Of a stretch of DNA of 25,184 nucleotides, positions 8,173 to 15,273 are shown one piece after another. Every line of letters starts with the position of its first letter. Position 1 is the first letter of the stretch. The stretch lies in NCBI GenBank assembly GCA_040007395.1, contig JBDTVG010000037.1, forward strand, positions 1 to 25,184, given 5' to 3'. The position numbers and the translations under genes were made by a program. The DNA comes from DATGFK01 sp040007395. GTDB lineage: Bacteria; Chloroflexota; Anaerolineae; Aggregatilineales; UBA2796. The notes beneath the pieces were generated by a model. That model did no database searches. It saw only the letters and a list, made by a program, of their open reading frames with translations, and had not been told where the DNA came from.

Positions 8173-8233
8173 TAGTTGACAAAGTCAAGTAACTGTTTGA
8201 TAAAAGCAAATAACTACTTGATAATGTCAACTA
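8173..8233. promoter_or_regulatory. Array of three MarR-type operators with 21-bp spacing
   Basis: Three 19-bp near-palindromes start at 8173, 8194 and 8215: TAGTTGACAAAGTCAAGTA, TGTTTGATAAAAGCAAATA and TACTTGATAATGTCAACTA. Each is built on TTGAy-n3-rTCAA and they repeat exactly every 21 bp, so all lie on one face of the helix. The outer two are near reverse complements (16 of 19), which also gives a perfect 14-bp inverted repeat 8168-8181 / 8225-8238. Palindromes of this type are typical MarR-family sites, and the next reading frame is a broken MarR-type gene, so this was probably its autoregulatory operator. Confidence 0.65.
8197..8225 (+). promoter_or_regulatory. Promoter embedded in the MarR-type operators
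   Basis: TTGATA (8197-8202), a 17-bp spacer, and GATAAT (8220-8225) each match five of six consensus positions. The -35 falls in the second operator and the -10 in the third, so a bound repressor would block RNA polymerase. It faces the MarR pseudogene. Confidence 0.5.
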
Positions 8234-8259
8234 AAAGGAGATTGAAAGGCGCTATAGCA

Positions 8260-8454
8260 ATGGCACTCGATACTCTTGAAGACAAAATCGCTAACGTCCG
8301 ACAGTTTATTCGTTTTTATACCCGCGAGATCGGGGTATTACGTGAGGAGCTTTGACACAGCCCCTACTCAGTGACTGAATCAAGAATTTTATTGGAAATT
8401 GCCCAACGCGATAACCCACCTAGTCTCAGAAACCTTCCATCCTTCAAAAAGTGA
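8260..8454 (+). pseudogene. Broken MarR-family regulator (N-terminal part, internal stop)
   Basis: ATG at 8260 opens MALDTLEDKIANVRQFIRFY, the typical start of MarR and MarR-GNAT regulators. The frame stops at TGA 8353-8355, but reading on in the same frame gives HSPYSVTESRILLEIAQRDNP, the expected continuation into the wHTH, with the stop standing where the family usually has Leu. After the DNP at about 8417 the family resemblance ends, and a second stop follows at 8452-8454. The DNA-reading helix, wing and any GNAT domain are missing. So there are two lesions: a nonsense mutation and a 3' truncation. The upstream operator array is better preserved than the gene. Confidence 0.7.
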
Positions 8455-8521
8455 TGGCACAGGTTCAGTTTTTCTAGTCTGCACTATATAGAAGGCTACA
8501 TAAATAGAAGGCTACCTGACG

Positions 8522-8734
8522 ATGGCTGTATACAAGCTGCCATATCATGCGGCACCCTTTGTTGGTCGTATTAGCGAGATTGAGGAGATCACCAGTCGGT
8601 TGAACGAGGCCGATTGCCGCCTGTTGACTCTGGTCGGCGCAGGTGGGATTGGCAAAACACGGCTTGCGGTACGGGCTGCGGCGGACTGTGGGGAACAGTT
8701 TGATGATGGCGGTTACGTTTGGTTGATCCAATGA
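8522..8734 (+). pseudogene. Truncated NB-ARC/AfsR-type ATPase fragment (N-terminal P-loop only)
   Basis: Seventy residues beginning MAVYKLPYHAAPFVGRISEI, then LLTLVGAGGIGKTRLAVRAA, the Walker A P-loop of large STAND-type regulators (LuxR/AfsR-like, several hundred to over 1000 residues). It ends in TGA after DDGGYVWLIQ, where family members continue to Walker B and the rest of the ATPase. No continuation is seen downstream in any frame I read. Two 12-bp ATAGAAGGCTAC repeats (8488-8499 and 8504-8515) lie just upstream, and AGGCTACCTG recurs at 8509-8518 and 8869-8878, bracketing the fragment. A short expressed P-loop peptide is possible but unlikely. Confidence 0.6.
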
Positions 8735-8947
8735 AGTTCCACCAAGCGTTGTGTCAGAACTCAGAACGCTTTCAACAAGACAGGTAAATCGACACGGATT
8801 TAACCCTTTACCCGCAGAAATCAGGCAATCGGGTGTGGTTGAAAAACCCCGCTCCAACTGGGCATATCAGGCTACCTGCCGGTAATGTCATGTGCTATTT
8901 ACCTTGCGTTCCAAAATGTGCAACTGCTGGCGTGGGATGGCTATTTC
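8735..8947. other. Unassigned intergenic segment between gene fragments
   Basis: About 210 bp with no recognisable product on either strand. It separates the ATPase fragment from the propeller remnant and is probably further decayed DNA. It contains the second copy of the decamer AGGCTACCTG at 8869-8878. Confidence 0.4.
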
Positions 8948-8995
8948 CAGATCCTTTTGCATTGATGACAGTTGTAGTTAAGGAAAAGGTCGGGG

Positions 8996-9216
8996 TTATG
9001 GTAGCCAACGCGGGCTGCTATTTTGGATCGCGTCGTGGGTGAGTTGAATCTCATGTGAGCCATCGGGATCTATCACATAAATTTGCATTTCCCATCTCGC
9101 AATGAATGGAAGGCAATGTGTTTACCATCTATCGCCCAAACTGGACCATAATTTAGATTACCATGTATTATCTGTGTAAGCTGCGAGCCATCAACATTAA
9201 CTGTATAAATTGTAAC
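8996..9216 (-). pseudogene. C-terminal remnant of a TolB-like propeller gene
   Basis: On the minus strand this encodes YTVNVDGSQLTQIIHGNLNY and GKHIAFHSLRDG, closely matching the last two blades of the intact protein at 13309-14397. A one-base deletion (GGGAAATG where the intact gene has GGGCAAATG) shifts the frame near 9091, yet the ancestral stop is still aligned at 8996-8998. The match continues past the stop into the following spacer as far as 8948 (CAGATCC), which corresponds to the ribosome-binding-site region of the next gene in the intact array (13261). The copy is thus one full array junction, cut at both ends, about 1.6 kb outside the present array. Confidence 0.8.
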
Positions 9217-9289
9217 AGATCAGCCTTCTATCAGCCTGAGCAGATACAAATTGTTAATGAAGTCGCCGTTAGAATGGGAGGTACGCATC

Positions 9290-10684
9290 ATGCACAAGGG
9301 TTTTATCGTTACAGCAGTCGTTATCGCCATACTCGTCGTCGTTGTTTTTGTCGTCGTTCTGCCATATCGCTCCGCGCAGACACTAATACCAACCGTGCAG
9401 ACCACACCTGCTAGCATCGCGCTCCAAAAGCTGATTACCGTTCTCGCGCCATGTAACATTATGGGTGATGGTTCCCTTATTGAGAGTAATGACGGAAAGC
9501 TATACGACATCAATACGGGATTAGTGCGCCTTGATACCCACTCAGGCTTCTTCGTTGTGACCAGCCCAAATCTCGCCTATGCGGTAAGCGGCGACGGCAA
9601 TGTCTACGACCTGAAGACCGGTGCGGTATTGTTCACGTTCAAGCCCGGTAATACCGGTTTTGCTGGTTTTACGCAATTTAGCCCTGACAGCACAATCCTA
9701 GTGGCGGCAGGGACAGGGGTCTATGAGATGCCTTCCGGCAAACAGATTATGCCTTTGACCTCTGCTCAGGCCGAAATCGGCTTCAGTCCAGACAGCAAGT
9801 CGCTGGCGATCACGGCTGACGGCGTGTATGACCTGCCGAGCGGTCAACGACGATTCGCCATCGGAGGGCGGACCCCTCCTTATACTCAAAACCAGCGCTT
9901 CAGTGATGATGGCAAATACCTGACGGTGGACCTGAGCGGCGTGTACGAGGTGACTACCGGTCGCCGCATGGTCGTCACAGGTGGGGGATTCTTCACCCCC
10001 GACGATAATTTCATCGTTTCCAGAGACGGCATATTTCGTATCGACACTGGCACGGCCATCCTCACTTATTATACGACAGCCCAACCTCGCCTGAGTGACG
10101 ACGGAAAACGAATGTTTGTATTTCCGGTCAATACCAATGATCTCACGACCGTAGGATGGCTCGTTTATGATGTTGCTTCTGGTCAGAAGCTCCTGGAAAG
10201 GCCAGCGACTGGGAAATCACGATCAGGGCCTATCATGAGCAATGATGGGCGGCTGTTAGCCATTGATGGGGACGGAATTTATGATGTGAACACTGGTATT
10301 AAGCGTCTCTCTCTGCCAACTGGCGTGGCGGTTACCTTTAGCGCGGACGGCTCACTGATAGCGATGGAAGGCGATGGCATTTACGAGGCGCAGACGGGGA
10401 AGCGAATCTCCCAAATCCCAACCCTACACAACGAAGGGTACTATGCCGAGGTGGGATATGCGAAAGACTTCGCCTCCACGGTATTTAGCTTGAATAAGCA
10501 ATTGATCGCAGATGACAGAGCGCTTTACGAGGTCAGCACCGGGGCCAAACTCGCCGATGGAAATGTCCATTTCCTGAAGGATGGTTTGCTGGCAATACAA
10601 ACGACTAACAAGGATGGCAAGAATGAATGCACAACCTTTAATGTGGTTCCAGCCAGTAGTGCGACTTCGGCGAGCACGCCGTGA
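9290..10684 (+). CDS. Membrane-anchored beta-propeller protein
   Basis: A 464-residue protein. Residues about 4-28 (GFIVTAVVIAILVVVVFVVV) form one transmembrane anchor, so the rest lies outside the cytoplasm. From about residue 55 on, short repeats recur roughly every 35-45 residues: DGKLYDINTG, DGNVYDLKTG, GVYEMPSG, GVYDLPSG, GVYEVTTG, GIFRIDTG, GIYDVNTG, GIYEAQTG and ALYEVSTG, often preceded by FSPDS or LSDDG. This is a WD40/quinoprotein-like propeller, different from the WSPDG type next door. The ATG at 9290 has GGGAGGT 7 nt upstream; the earlier in-frame codon at 9251 lacks a site and overlaps nothing useful. It is inserted, on the opposite strand, between the array proper and its remnant at 8996-9216. 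Function unknown. Confidence 0.8.
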   Translation: MHKGFIVTAVVIAILVVVVFVVVLPYRSAQTLIPTVQTTPASIALQKLITVLAPCNIMGDGSLIESNDGKLYDINTGLVRLDTHSGFFVVTSPNLAYAVSGDGNVYDLKTGAVLFTFKPGNTGFAGFTQFSPDSTILVAAGTGVYEMPSGKQIMPLTSAQAEIGFSPDSKSLAITADGVYDLPSGQRRFAIGGRTPPYTQNQRFSDDGKYLTVDLSGVYEVTTGRRMVVTGGGFFTPDDNFIVSRDGIFRIDTGTAILTYYTTAQPRLSDDGKRMFVFPVNTNDLTTVGWLVYDVASGQKLLERPATGKSRSGPIMSNDGRLLAIDGDGIYDVNTGIKRLSLPTGVAVTFSADGSLIAMEGDGIYEAQTGKRISQIPTLHNEGYYAEVGYAKDFASTVFSLNKQLIADDRALYEVSTGAKLADGNVHFLKDGLLAIQTTNKDGKNECTTFNVVPASSATSASTP

Positions 10685-10690
10685 AATGAC

Positions 10691-10719
10691 CGAGTGGGCG
10701 CTGTTGATTGGCCTACTCG
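10691..10719 (+). terminator. Hairpin after the propeller gene
   Basis: CGAGTGGGC (10691-10699) pairs with GCCTACTCG (10711-10719) across an 11-nt loop, with one G-T pair, starting 6 nt after the stop codon. Position favours a terminator, but no T-run follows. Confidence 0.3.
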
Positions 10720-10771
10720 CTTGACCAGCCGAATGTCGCTGCTCTAACCCCAATTGCACGTAGCTAACTCC

Positions 10772-11062
10772 TCAAGCAGGTGAGAATGCAGCGTGGGTCT
10801 GAGCAGTTACTATCATAAAAACATCAGAGGTTTTCTCATTAAACTTGAAAATGATGCGTTTGTTGTCAGGTGACCAAGAGGGATAGGCACGACTAACTTT
10901 TGTGACTTGAACTTCATCGGAACCATCAGGGTTTACAGTATAAATTTGAGATGTCTTGTCACCATGTTGAGATTGAAAGACAATCCGTTTGCCATCGGGC
11001 GACCACGACGGATAAAGACCTAAGCCTTTGCGTTTTTCTTTGGACTTGCTTGCTGGTTGCAT
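10772..11062 (-). pseudogene. Internally deleted TolB-like propeller paralog
   Basis: The 96-codon frame starts MQPASKSKEKRKG, the cytoplasmic tail of the neighbouring family, then jumps directly to LGLYPSWSPDGKRIVFQS, blade sequence found about 190 residues into the intact paralog at 13309-14397. The transmembrane helix, linker and first blades are gone. About one and a half blades remain, and the end (VFMIVTAQTHAAFSPA) no longer follows the family. The conserved AAAGGATCTGACT leader before the ATG is kept, so it may still be translated, but the product would be cytoplasmic and could not close a propeller. It is best read as a deletion product of recombination within the tandem array; a new small protein is possible but unproven. 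Confidence 0.65.
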
Positions 11063-11126
11063 AGTCAGATCCTTTGGGTTTTCTATATTTAACGGGTGTG
11101 ATTACAGCTAAATTTTGCTATCAGAT

Positions 11127-12188
11127 TCAGGGCACCCAGACTGGATCAAAAATATTTTCGATAGGGGTGTTAGGGACTGTAACCTCGTGTAGATTGTTGA
11201 TATTTAAAATGACAAATTTTGATTGATGTTCGAGGTTGACAGTTAAAACAACATGTTTGCTATCTGGGAGCCAAACTGGGCCATTAAATGCATAGCCATG
11301 ATCTATTGAGACAAGAGTGGAACCGTTTAGATCTATGATACCGACTGAAAAAGAACCATTGATCGCGCTATAGCCAATAAATCGTCCATCAGGCGACCAT
11401 GTTGGCAAACTCGCTGAGCCGGTCTGGGTAAGTTGTCGTAGATTGGAGCCATCGATATTTACAACAAATATATTGTAGCCTCTCTTGCCACTGGTATTAA
11501 ATACAATTTGTTTGCCGTCGGGAGACCAAGCAGGGTGAATACCATTGGAATTGGCAAATTGAACTTCATTGGTTCCGTCAGCATTTACAATATGAATTTC
11601 AGGATTATTGTCGCTACATTGAGGATCAGAACTATAGGCGATCCGTTTGCTATCGGGCGACCAAGCAGGGAAAACACCCGCCTGCTGTAACTTGACAATA
11701 TTTGAACCATCCGCGTTGCCAACATAAAGATTAGGATTACAAGGCATAAAGTCAAAATTATAATCATGGGCAACAAATACCAAGCGTCTGCCGTCCGGTG
11801 ACCAGATTGGCGTATACCATGGTAGCCGTCCAGGATCAATATCTACCGTAGCCAGTATGTGCAGATCAGATCCGTCAACATTGATCATATATGTGTGAAG
11901 TGCATCGCTGTATAGCTTAAATGCAATGCTTCCTGACAACTTTTCCTCGGTAGTTGGCGACGGAACTAGGGTGGGCAGGGCGGTATTGGTCGGGTCGATA
12001 ACGGTAGCGGGAGGTTCAAGTGCAATCGTGGCGACGACAATAGGCTGTGGCGCACTGCGGATGCCCCAAATAACTAGCACCAGAATCATCGCCGCCGCCA
12101 AGAGAATCGAGACAAGGCATGAGATTTGCATGGCGCGGAGTCCGGGTCGGCCTTTGCGTTTCTCCTTGGGTTTGCCCATTGGTTGCAT
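11127..12188 (-). CDS. Membrane-anchored TolB/WD40-like propeller protein, array copy 3
   Basis: 353 residues. Residues 1-20 are a basic cytoplasmic tail (MQPMGKPKEKRKGRPGLR), residues about 21-45 a transmembrane helix, then a Pro/Thr-rich linker to about 85 and a propeller to the end. Blade signatures are PIWSPDGRRLVFVA, PAWSPDSKRIAYSS, PAWSPDGKQIVFNT, PTWSPDGRFIGYSA and PVWLPDSKHVVLTV, alternating with VNADGTN or VNIDGSN turns, and the chain closes with DPVWVP. This is about six PD40 blades outside the membrane. The site AAAAGGATCTGACC precedes the ATG. It lies 49 bp downstream of the preceding copy, suggesting one transcript. Its first 50 residues are nearly identical to those of that copy while the propellers differ. 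Ligand unknown. Confidence 0.85.
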   Translation of the reverse strand: MQPMGKPKEKRKGRPGLRAMQISCLVSILLAAAMILVLVIWGIRSAPQPIVVATIALEPPATVIDPTNTALPTLVPSPTTEEKLSGSIAFKLYSDALHTYMINVDGSDLHILATVDIDPGRLPWYTPIWSPDGRRLVFVAHDYNFDFMPCNPNLYVGNADGSNIVKLQQAGVFPAWSPDSKRIAYSSDPQCSDNNPEIHIVNADGTNEVQFANSNGIHPAWSPDGKQIVFNTSGKRGYNIFVVNIDGSNLRQLTQTGSASLPTWSPDGRFIGYSAINGSFSVGIIDLNGSTLVSIDHGYAFNGPVWLPDSKHVVLTVNLEHQSKFVILNINNLHEVTVPNTPIENIFDPVWVP

Positions 12189-12237
12189 GGTCAGATCCTT
12201 TTAGTTCTACATGGCGCACATGATGAAAAGGTTAGTT

Positions 12238-13257
12238 TCAGGGCAGCCAATATGGGTCGGAGTTATAACCAACATGAGTGAGTTGACTCTCATGCGAGCC
12301 ATCAGTATCTATTACATAGATTTGTGACTGATCGTCGCGAAATGAATGAAAAGCGATGTGTTTACTATCCGGTGACCAGTGTGGATTGTAGTTTCGGCTG
12401 CTGTGTGTTATCTGCATAAGCCGCGAACCATCGATTCCTATCGTGTAGATTTGCAAAGCGCCAGTGCTATCCTGCGCTACAAAAACAATAGATTTACCAT
12501 CTGGTGACCAACTAGGCCAACCTGCACTGCCTATATGGGAAACCTGAATTAAGTTAGAACCATCAGCATCCTTGATAAATATATTAGATGTCTGATCAGC
12601 AGACTGAAAAACAATGTGTTTACTATCTGGTGACCATGAAGGATATGCCCCATCGCTTTGAGTGATTCGGACCTTATCAGAACCATCCGGTTTTACTGTA
12701 TAGATCTGAGGATGAAGACTCCCATTCGTTGCTTGAAAAGCGATCCGCAAGCCGTCGGGCGACCAAGATGGATAGCCACCTAGTTGATTTAGTTTGACTA
12801 TATGGGAACCATCAACATTCATTACATAGAGATCTGGATCATCTGAAGTTGTTGGAAAAGCCATAAACGTTACACGTTGTTGATCCGGAGACCAAGACGG
12901 TGTATTCCATGGAAATACTGACCCATCCAAGCTAGCCAAGTGATGCATATTAGAGCCATTGGCATTCATCATCCATGTTTGTAATGCAGATCCACCGATT
13001 ACTGACTTAAACACTATCTTGCCCGATAACTTATCGCTTTCGGTTGCCTGCGATAGAACGGTGGGAAAGACGGTAGGTGTTGACAATCGGACGACGACTG
13101 TTGGTCTAATAGGCTGTGGCGCACTGCGGATGCCCCAGATGACCACCACCAGAATCGTCGCTGCCACCAAGAGAATCGAGACAAGGCATGAGATTTGCAT
13201 GGCACGGAGTCCGGGTCGGCCTTTGCGTTTTTCTTTGGGTTTGCCCGTTGGTTGCAT
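12238..13257 (-). CDS. Membrane-anchored TolB/WD40-like propeller protein, array copy 2
   Basis: 339 residues with the same plan: basic tail MQPTGKPKEKRKGRPGLR, one transmembrane helix (about 21-45), a short linker, and about six blades with PSWSPDQQRVTFMA, PSWSPDGLRIAFQA, PSWSPDSKHIVFQS, PSWSPDGKSIVFVA and PHWSPDSKHIAFHS, ending DPYWLP. I place the start at 13257, not the in-frame ATG at 13275, because the latter would include the array's own ribosome binding site (AAGGATCT) in the coding region. Fifty-one bp separate it from the upstream copy and 49 bp from the downstream copy, with similar spacers. Exposed propellers of this type often bind protein or peptidoglycan partners (as TolB does with Pal), but no Tol genes are here. 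Confidence 0.85.
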   Translation of the reverse strand: MQPTGKPKEKRKGRPGLRAMQISCLVSILLVAATILVVVIWGIRSAPQPIRPTVVVRLSTPTVFPTVLSQATESDKLSGKIVFKSVIGGSALQTWMMNANGSNMHHLASLDGSVFPWNTPSWSPDQQRVTFMAFPTTSDDPDLYVMNVDGSHIVKLNQLGGYPSWSPDGLRIAFQATNGSLHPQIYTVKPDGSDKVRITQSDGAYPSWSPDSKHIVFQSADQTSNIFIKDADGSNLIQVSHIGSAGWPSWSPDGKSIVFVAQDSTGALQIYTIGIDGSRLMQITHSSRNYNPHWSPDSKHIAFHSFRDDQSQIYVIDTDGSHESQLTHVGYNSDPYWLP

Positions 13258-13308
13258 AATCAGATCCTTGTGCATTAATGACAGTTGTAGTTAAGGAAAA
13301 AGTTGGCT

Positions 13309-14397
13309 TTAGGATAGCCAACGTGGGCTGCTATTTTGGATCGCGTCGTGGGTGAGTTGAATCTCATATGAGCCATCAGCATCTATCACATAAATTTGCA
13401 TTTGCCCATCCCTCAACGAATGGAAGGCGATGTGTTTACCATCCGGCGACCAAACTGGACTATAATTTGCATTACTATGTGTTAGCTGAGTAAGTTGCGA
13501 GCCATCGATATTAATCGTGTACATTTGCAATGGGCCTTCGCTACCACTAGCGACAAACACAATAGACCGACCATCGGGTGACATCTGTGGCCAGCCTGCG
13601 TCCGTCATATGGGTGATCTGAAATAAATTAGAACCGTCAGCATTGATGCTAAAGATATTAGCCATCTCACCATTAGATTGAAAAACGATTTGTTTGCTAT
13701 CGGGCGACCAAGTGGGATAGGCACCGCTATCGACCGTGATTTGGACTTCATCAGAACCATCAGGATTAATTATGTAGATTCGAGGAATATCGCCCCCGTG
13801 CCGTGATTGATACGCAATTCGTTTGCCATCCGGCGACCAAGAAGGATACAGACCTAATTGGGACAGTTTGACCAAATGGGAGCCATCCACATTCATGACA
13901 TAGAGGTTTTGATCATATAGATTTATCGAACCCATAAACACTACACGTTGTTGGTCTGGGGACCATGATGGCGTATCCCATGGGAGAATCTCGCTACTAT
14001 CGAGAGCAACTAGCTGATGTAAACCAGTGCCATCGGCATTTATCATGCGTGTTTGCAAAGTCCCTATCAGTGACTTAAATGCTATTTTGCCCGATAACTT
14101 CCCGCCTTGGGCTGTAGGCTGTAGAACCGCGGGGCTTATTGTCAATGTCGGTGGTAGTTCCACCGTGGCAATTGTTGTTTTTGTTGGCAAAAGCGCTGTG
14201 GGAAAGTCTGTAGCTGTTGGCAATCGGACAACGACTGTTGGCCTTACGGGTTGCGGTGTATTGCGAATACCCCAAATCAGCAGGACAAGGAGCATCGCCG
14301 CTACCAATAGAATGGAGACAAGATAAGAAGTATAAAGCGCAATGCGTCTAGGTCGGCCTTTGCGTTTTTCTTTTGTTTTGCCTGTTGGTTGCAGCAT
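13309..14397 (-). CDS. Membrane-anchored TolB/WD40-like propeller protein, array copy 1
   Basis: 362 residues and the first gene of the array. Basic tail MLQPTGKTKEKRKGRPRR, transmembrane helix at about 21-45, a longer Thr/Pro-rich linker to about 105, then blades PSWSPDQQRVVFMG, PSWSPDGKRIAYQS, PTWSPDSKQIVFQS, PQMSPDGRSIVFVA and PVWSPDGKHIAFHS, ending PRWLS. The ATG at 14397 follows GAGG about 10 nt upstream. The third-from-last blade has lost the usual Trp (QMSPDG). Its C-terminal two blades and downstream spacer are the closest relative of the remnant at 8996-9216, and its LGLYPSW blade matches the join point of the deleted copy at 10772-11062, so it may resemble the array's ancestral unit. 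Confidence 0.85.
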   Translation of the reverse strand: MLQPTGKTKEKRKGRPRRIALYTSYLVSILLVAAMLLVLLIWGIRNTPQPVRPTVVVRLPTATDFPTALLPTKTTIATVELPPTLTISPAVLQPTAQGGKLSGKIAFKSLIGTLQTRMINADGTGLHQLVALDSSEILPWDTPSWSPDQQRVVFMGSINLYDQNLYVMNVDGSHLVKLSQLGLYPSWSPDGKRIAYQSRHGGDIPRIYIINPDGSDEVQITVDSGAYPTWSPDSKQIVFQSNGEMANIFSINADGSNLFQITHMTDAGWPQMSPDGRSIVFVASGSEGPLQMYTINIDGSQLTQLTHSNANYSPVWSPDGKHIAFHSLRDGQMQIYVIDADGSYEIQLTHDAIQNSSPRWLS

Positions 14398-14533
14398 TGA
14401 CTTTAACCTCTTTGGCTTTTGCGAAGTTCGTGTTAAGAATACAGGGGTTTTGTACTTACCGTGCTAATTCTTTGGAGATGCTAATTTTACGGCAAATCGT
14501 ATAGAGATCATTATTGGGGAGGCAAAGCGTTGA

Positions 14534-14566
14534 GGAGCAGTTTACCAATCGGTGGTAAGCTGCTCC
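14534..14566. terminator. 13-bp hairpin between the 162-aa gene and the propeller array
   Basis: GGAGCAGTTTACC (14534-14546) pairs with GGTAAGCTGCTCC (14554-14566) with one G-T pair and a 7-nt loop. It lies 33 bp beyond the stop of the upstream minus-strand gene. No T-run follows, so it could be a factor-dependent terminator or an operator. It separates this gene from the array transcript. Confidence 0.4.
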
Positions 14567-14599
14567 GAGACTAGTCAATGCGAATCAGTAGTAAGCTAC

Positions 14600-15088
14600 T
14601 TATTCAAGCCGATCGGGGGTGGGGACAAAAATAAGTTTTTGGGGTGGCAGTCGCATTTGCTTCGGGCCGAACTTTACGATGATCTCGCGCAGATAATCCT
14701 TATTCCGCTTGACGATCAATAGGTTAATGCCTTCGATATATGCGTCAACGATGATCTGCATTCGGCTGTCCCACGTCGCAATATCGGGGTCATCAATGTT
14801 CTTGCACAGTTCCGAGATCACACGGTGAAACCCGCCGATCTCCTTGATAAAGCGTTCATCCCGCAGACGATTCCAGTTCTCGGAAAGCGCCAGCGTGGAG
14901 ACCACCAGCAGAACATCATTCAGATCGTTTACGGTATCAACGAGGGGCTGGCGTTCACGAAGTTGACGATTGGCCTCGTCGAAGGCTTTTTCGTACTCTT
15001 CTTCGCGAACCGTTTGCTCATAGGCATCCCGCAGCTTTTGTCGATCTTCTTGTGTGAGTACCAGTTTACGTGTATTGCCGTCGTCCAT
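14600..15088 (-). CDS. Hypothetical cytoplasmic helical protein (162 aa)
   Basis: Not recognised. 162 residues, no signal peptide or membrane segment. Residues about 10-50 are highly charged and helical (EDRQKLRDAYEQTVREEEYE and DEANRQLRERQ) and could form a coiled coil. The middle (about 52-110) is a mixed helical region and the end is basic then proline-rich (FGPKQMRLPPQKLIFVPTP). There are two cysteines at most and no metal motif. The start is supported by GAGGA close to the ATG. It diverges from the Nfu-type gene across a 185-bp spacer, so the two may share a regulatory region, but no functional link is shown. Confidence 0.7.
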   Translation of the reverse strand: MDDGNTRKLVLTQEDRQKLRDAYEQTVREEEYEKAFDEANRQLRERQPLVDTVNDLNDVLLVVSTLALSENWNRLRDERFIKEIGGFHRVISELCKNIDDPDIATWDSRMQIIVDAYIEGINLLIVKRNKDYLREIIVKFGPKQMRLPPQKLIFVPTPDRLE

Positions 15089-15273
15089 AAATCCTCACAA
15101 AGTGTTGATGTAGCCGTGTGTTTATTCAGTATAGCAAAACATGCGTGTACACGATCTTAGTTATATTCCAGATTTAAGGTCGGGTAATTAGTACGTATGT
15201 CACGCTGTCTTGCACGGGAAACGATTTGCCACGAAAATAGCGAACCTTGAAGCGAGAAAGGGATGTTTGCAGA

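Noticed and set aside
8474..8857. 127-codon minus-strand frame over the ATPase fragment
   Set aside because: The plus strand shows an unmistakable P-loop; the minus frame has no recognisable motif.
8833..9042. 69-codon plus-strand frame
   Set aside because: It runs antisense into the propeller remnant and has no ribosome binding site or family match.
10772..14397. Regularly spaced similar DNA segments considered as a CRISPR-like array
   Set aside because: They code for WSPDG propeller blades in frame; unit length and divergence fit protein repeats.
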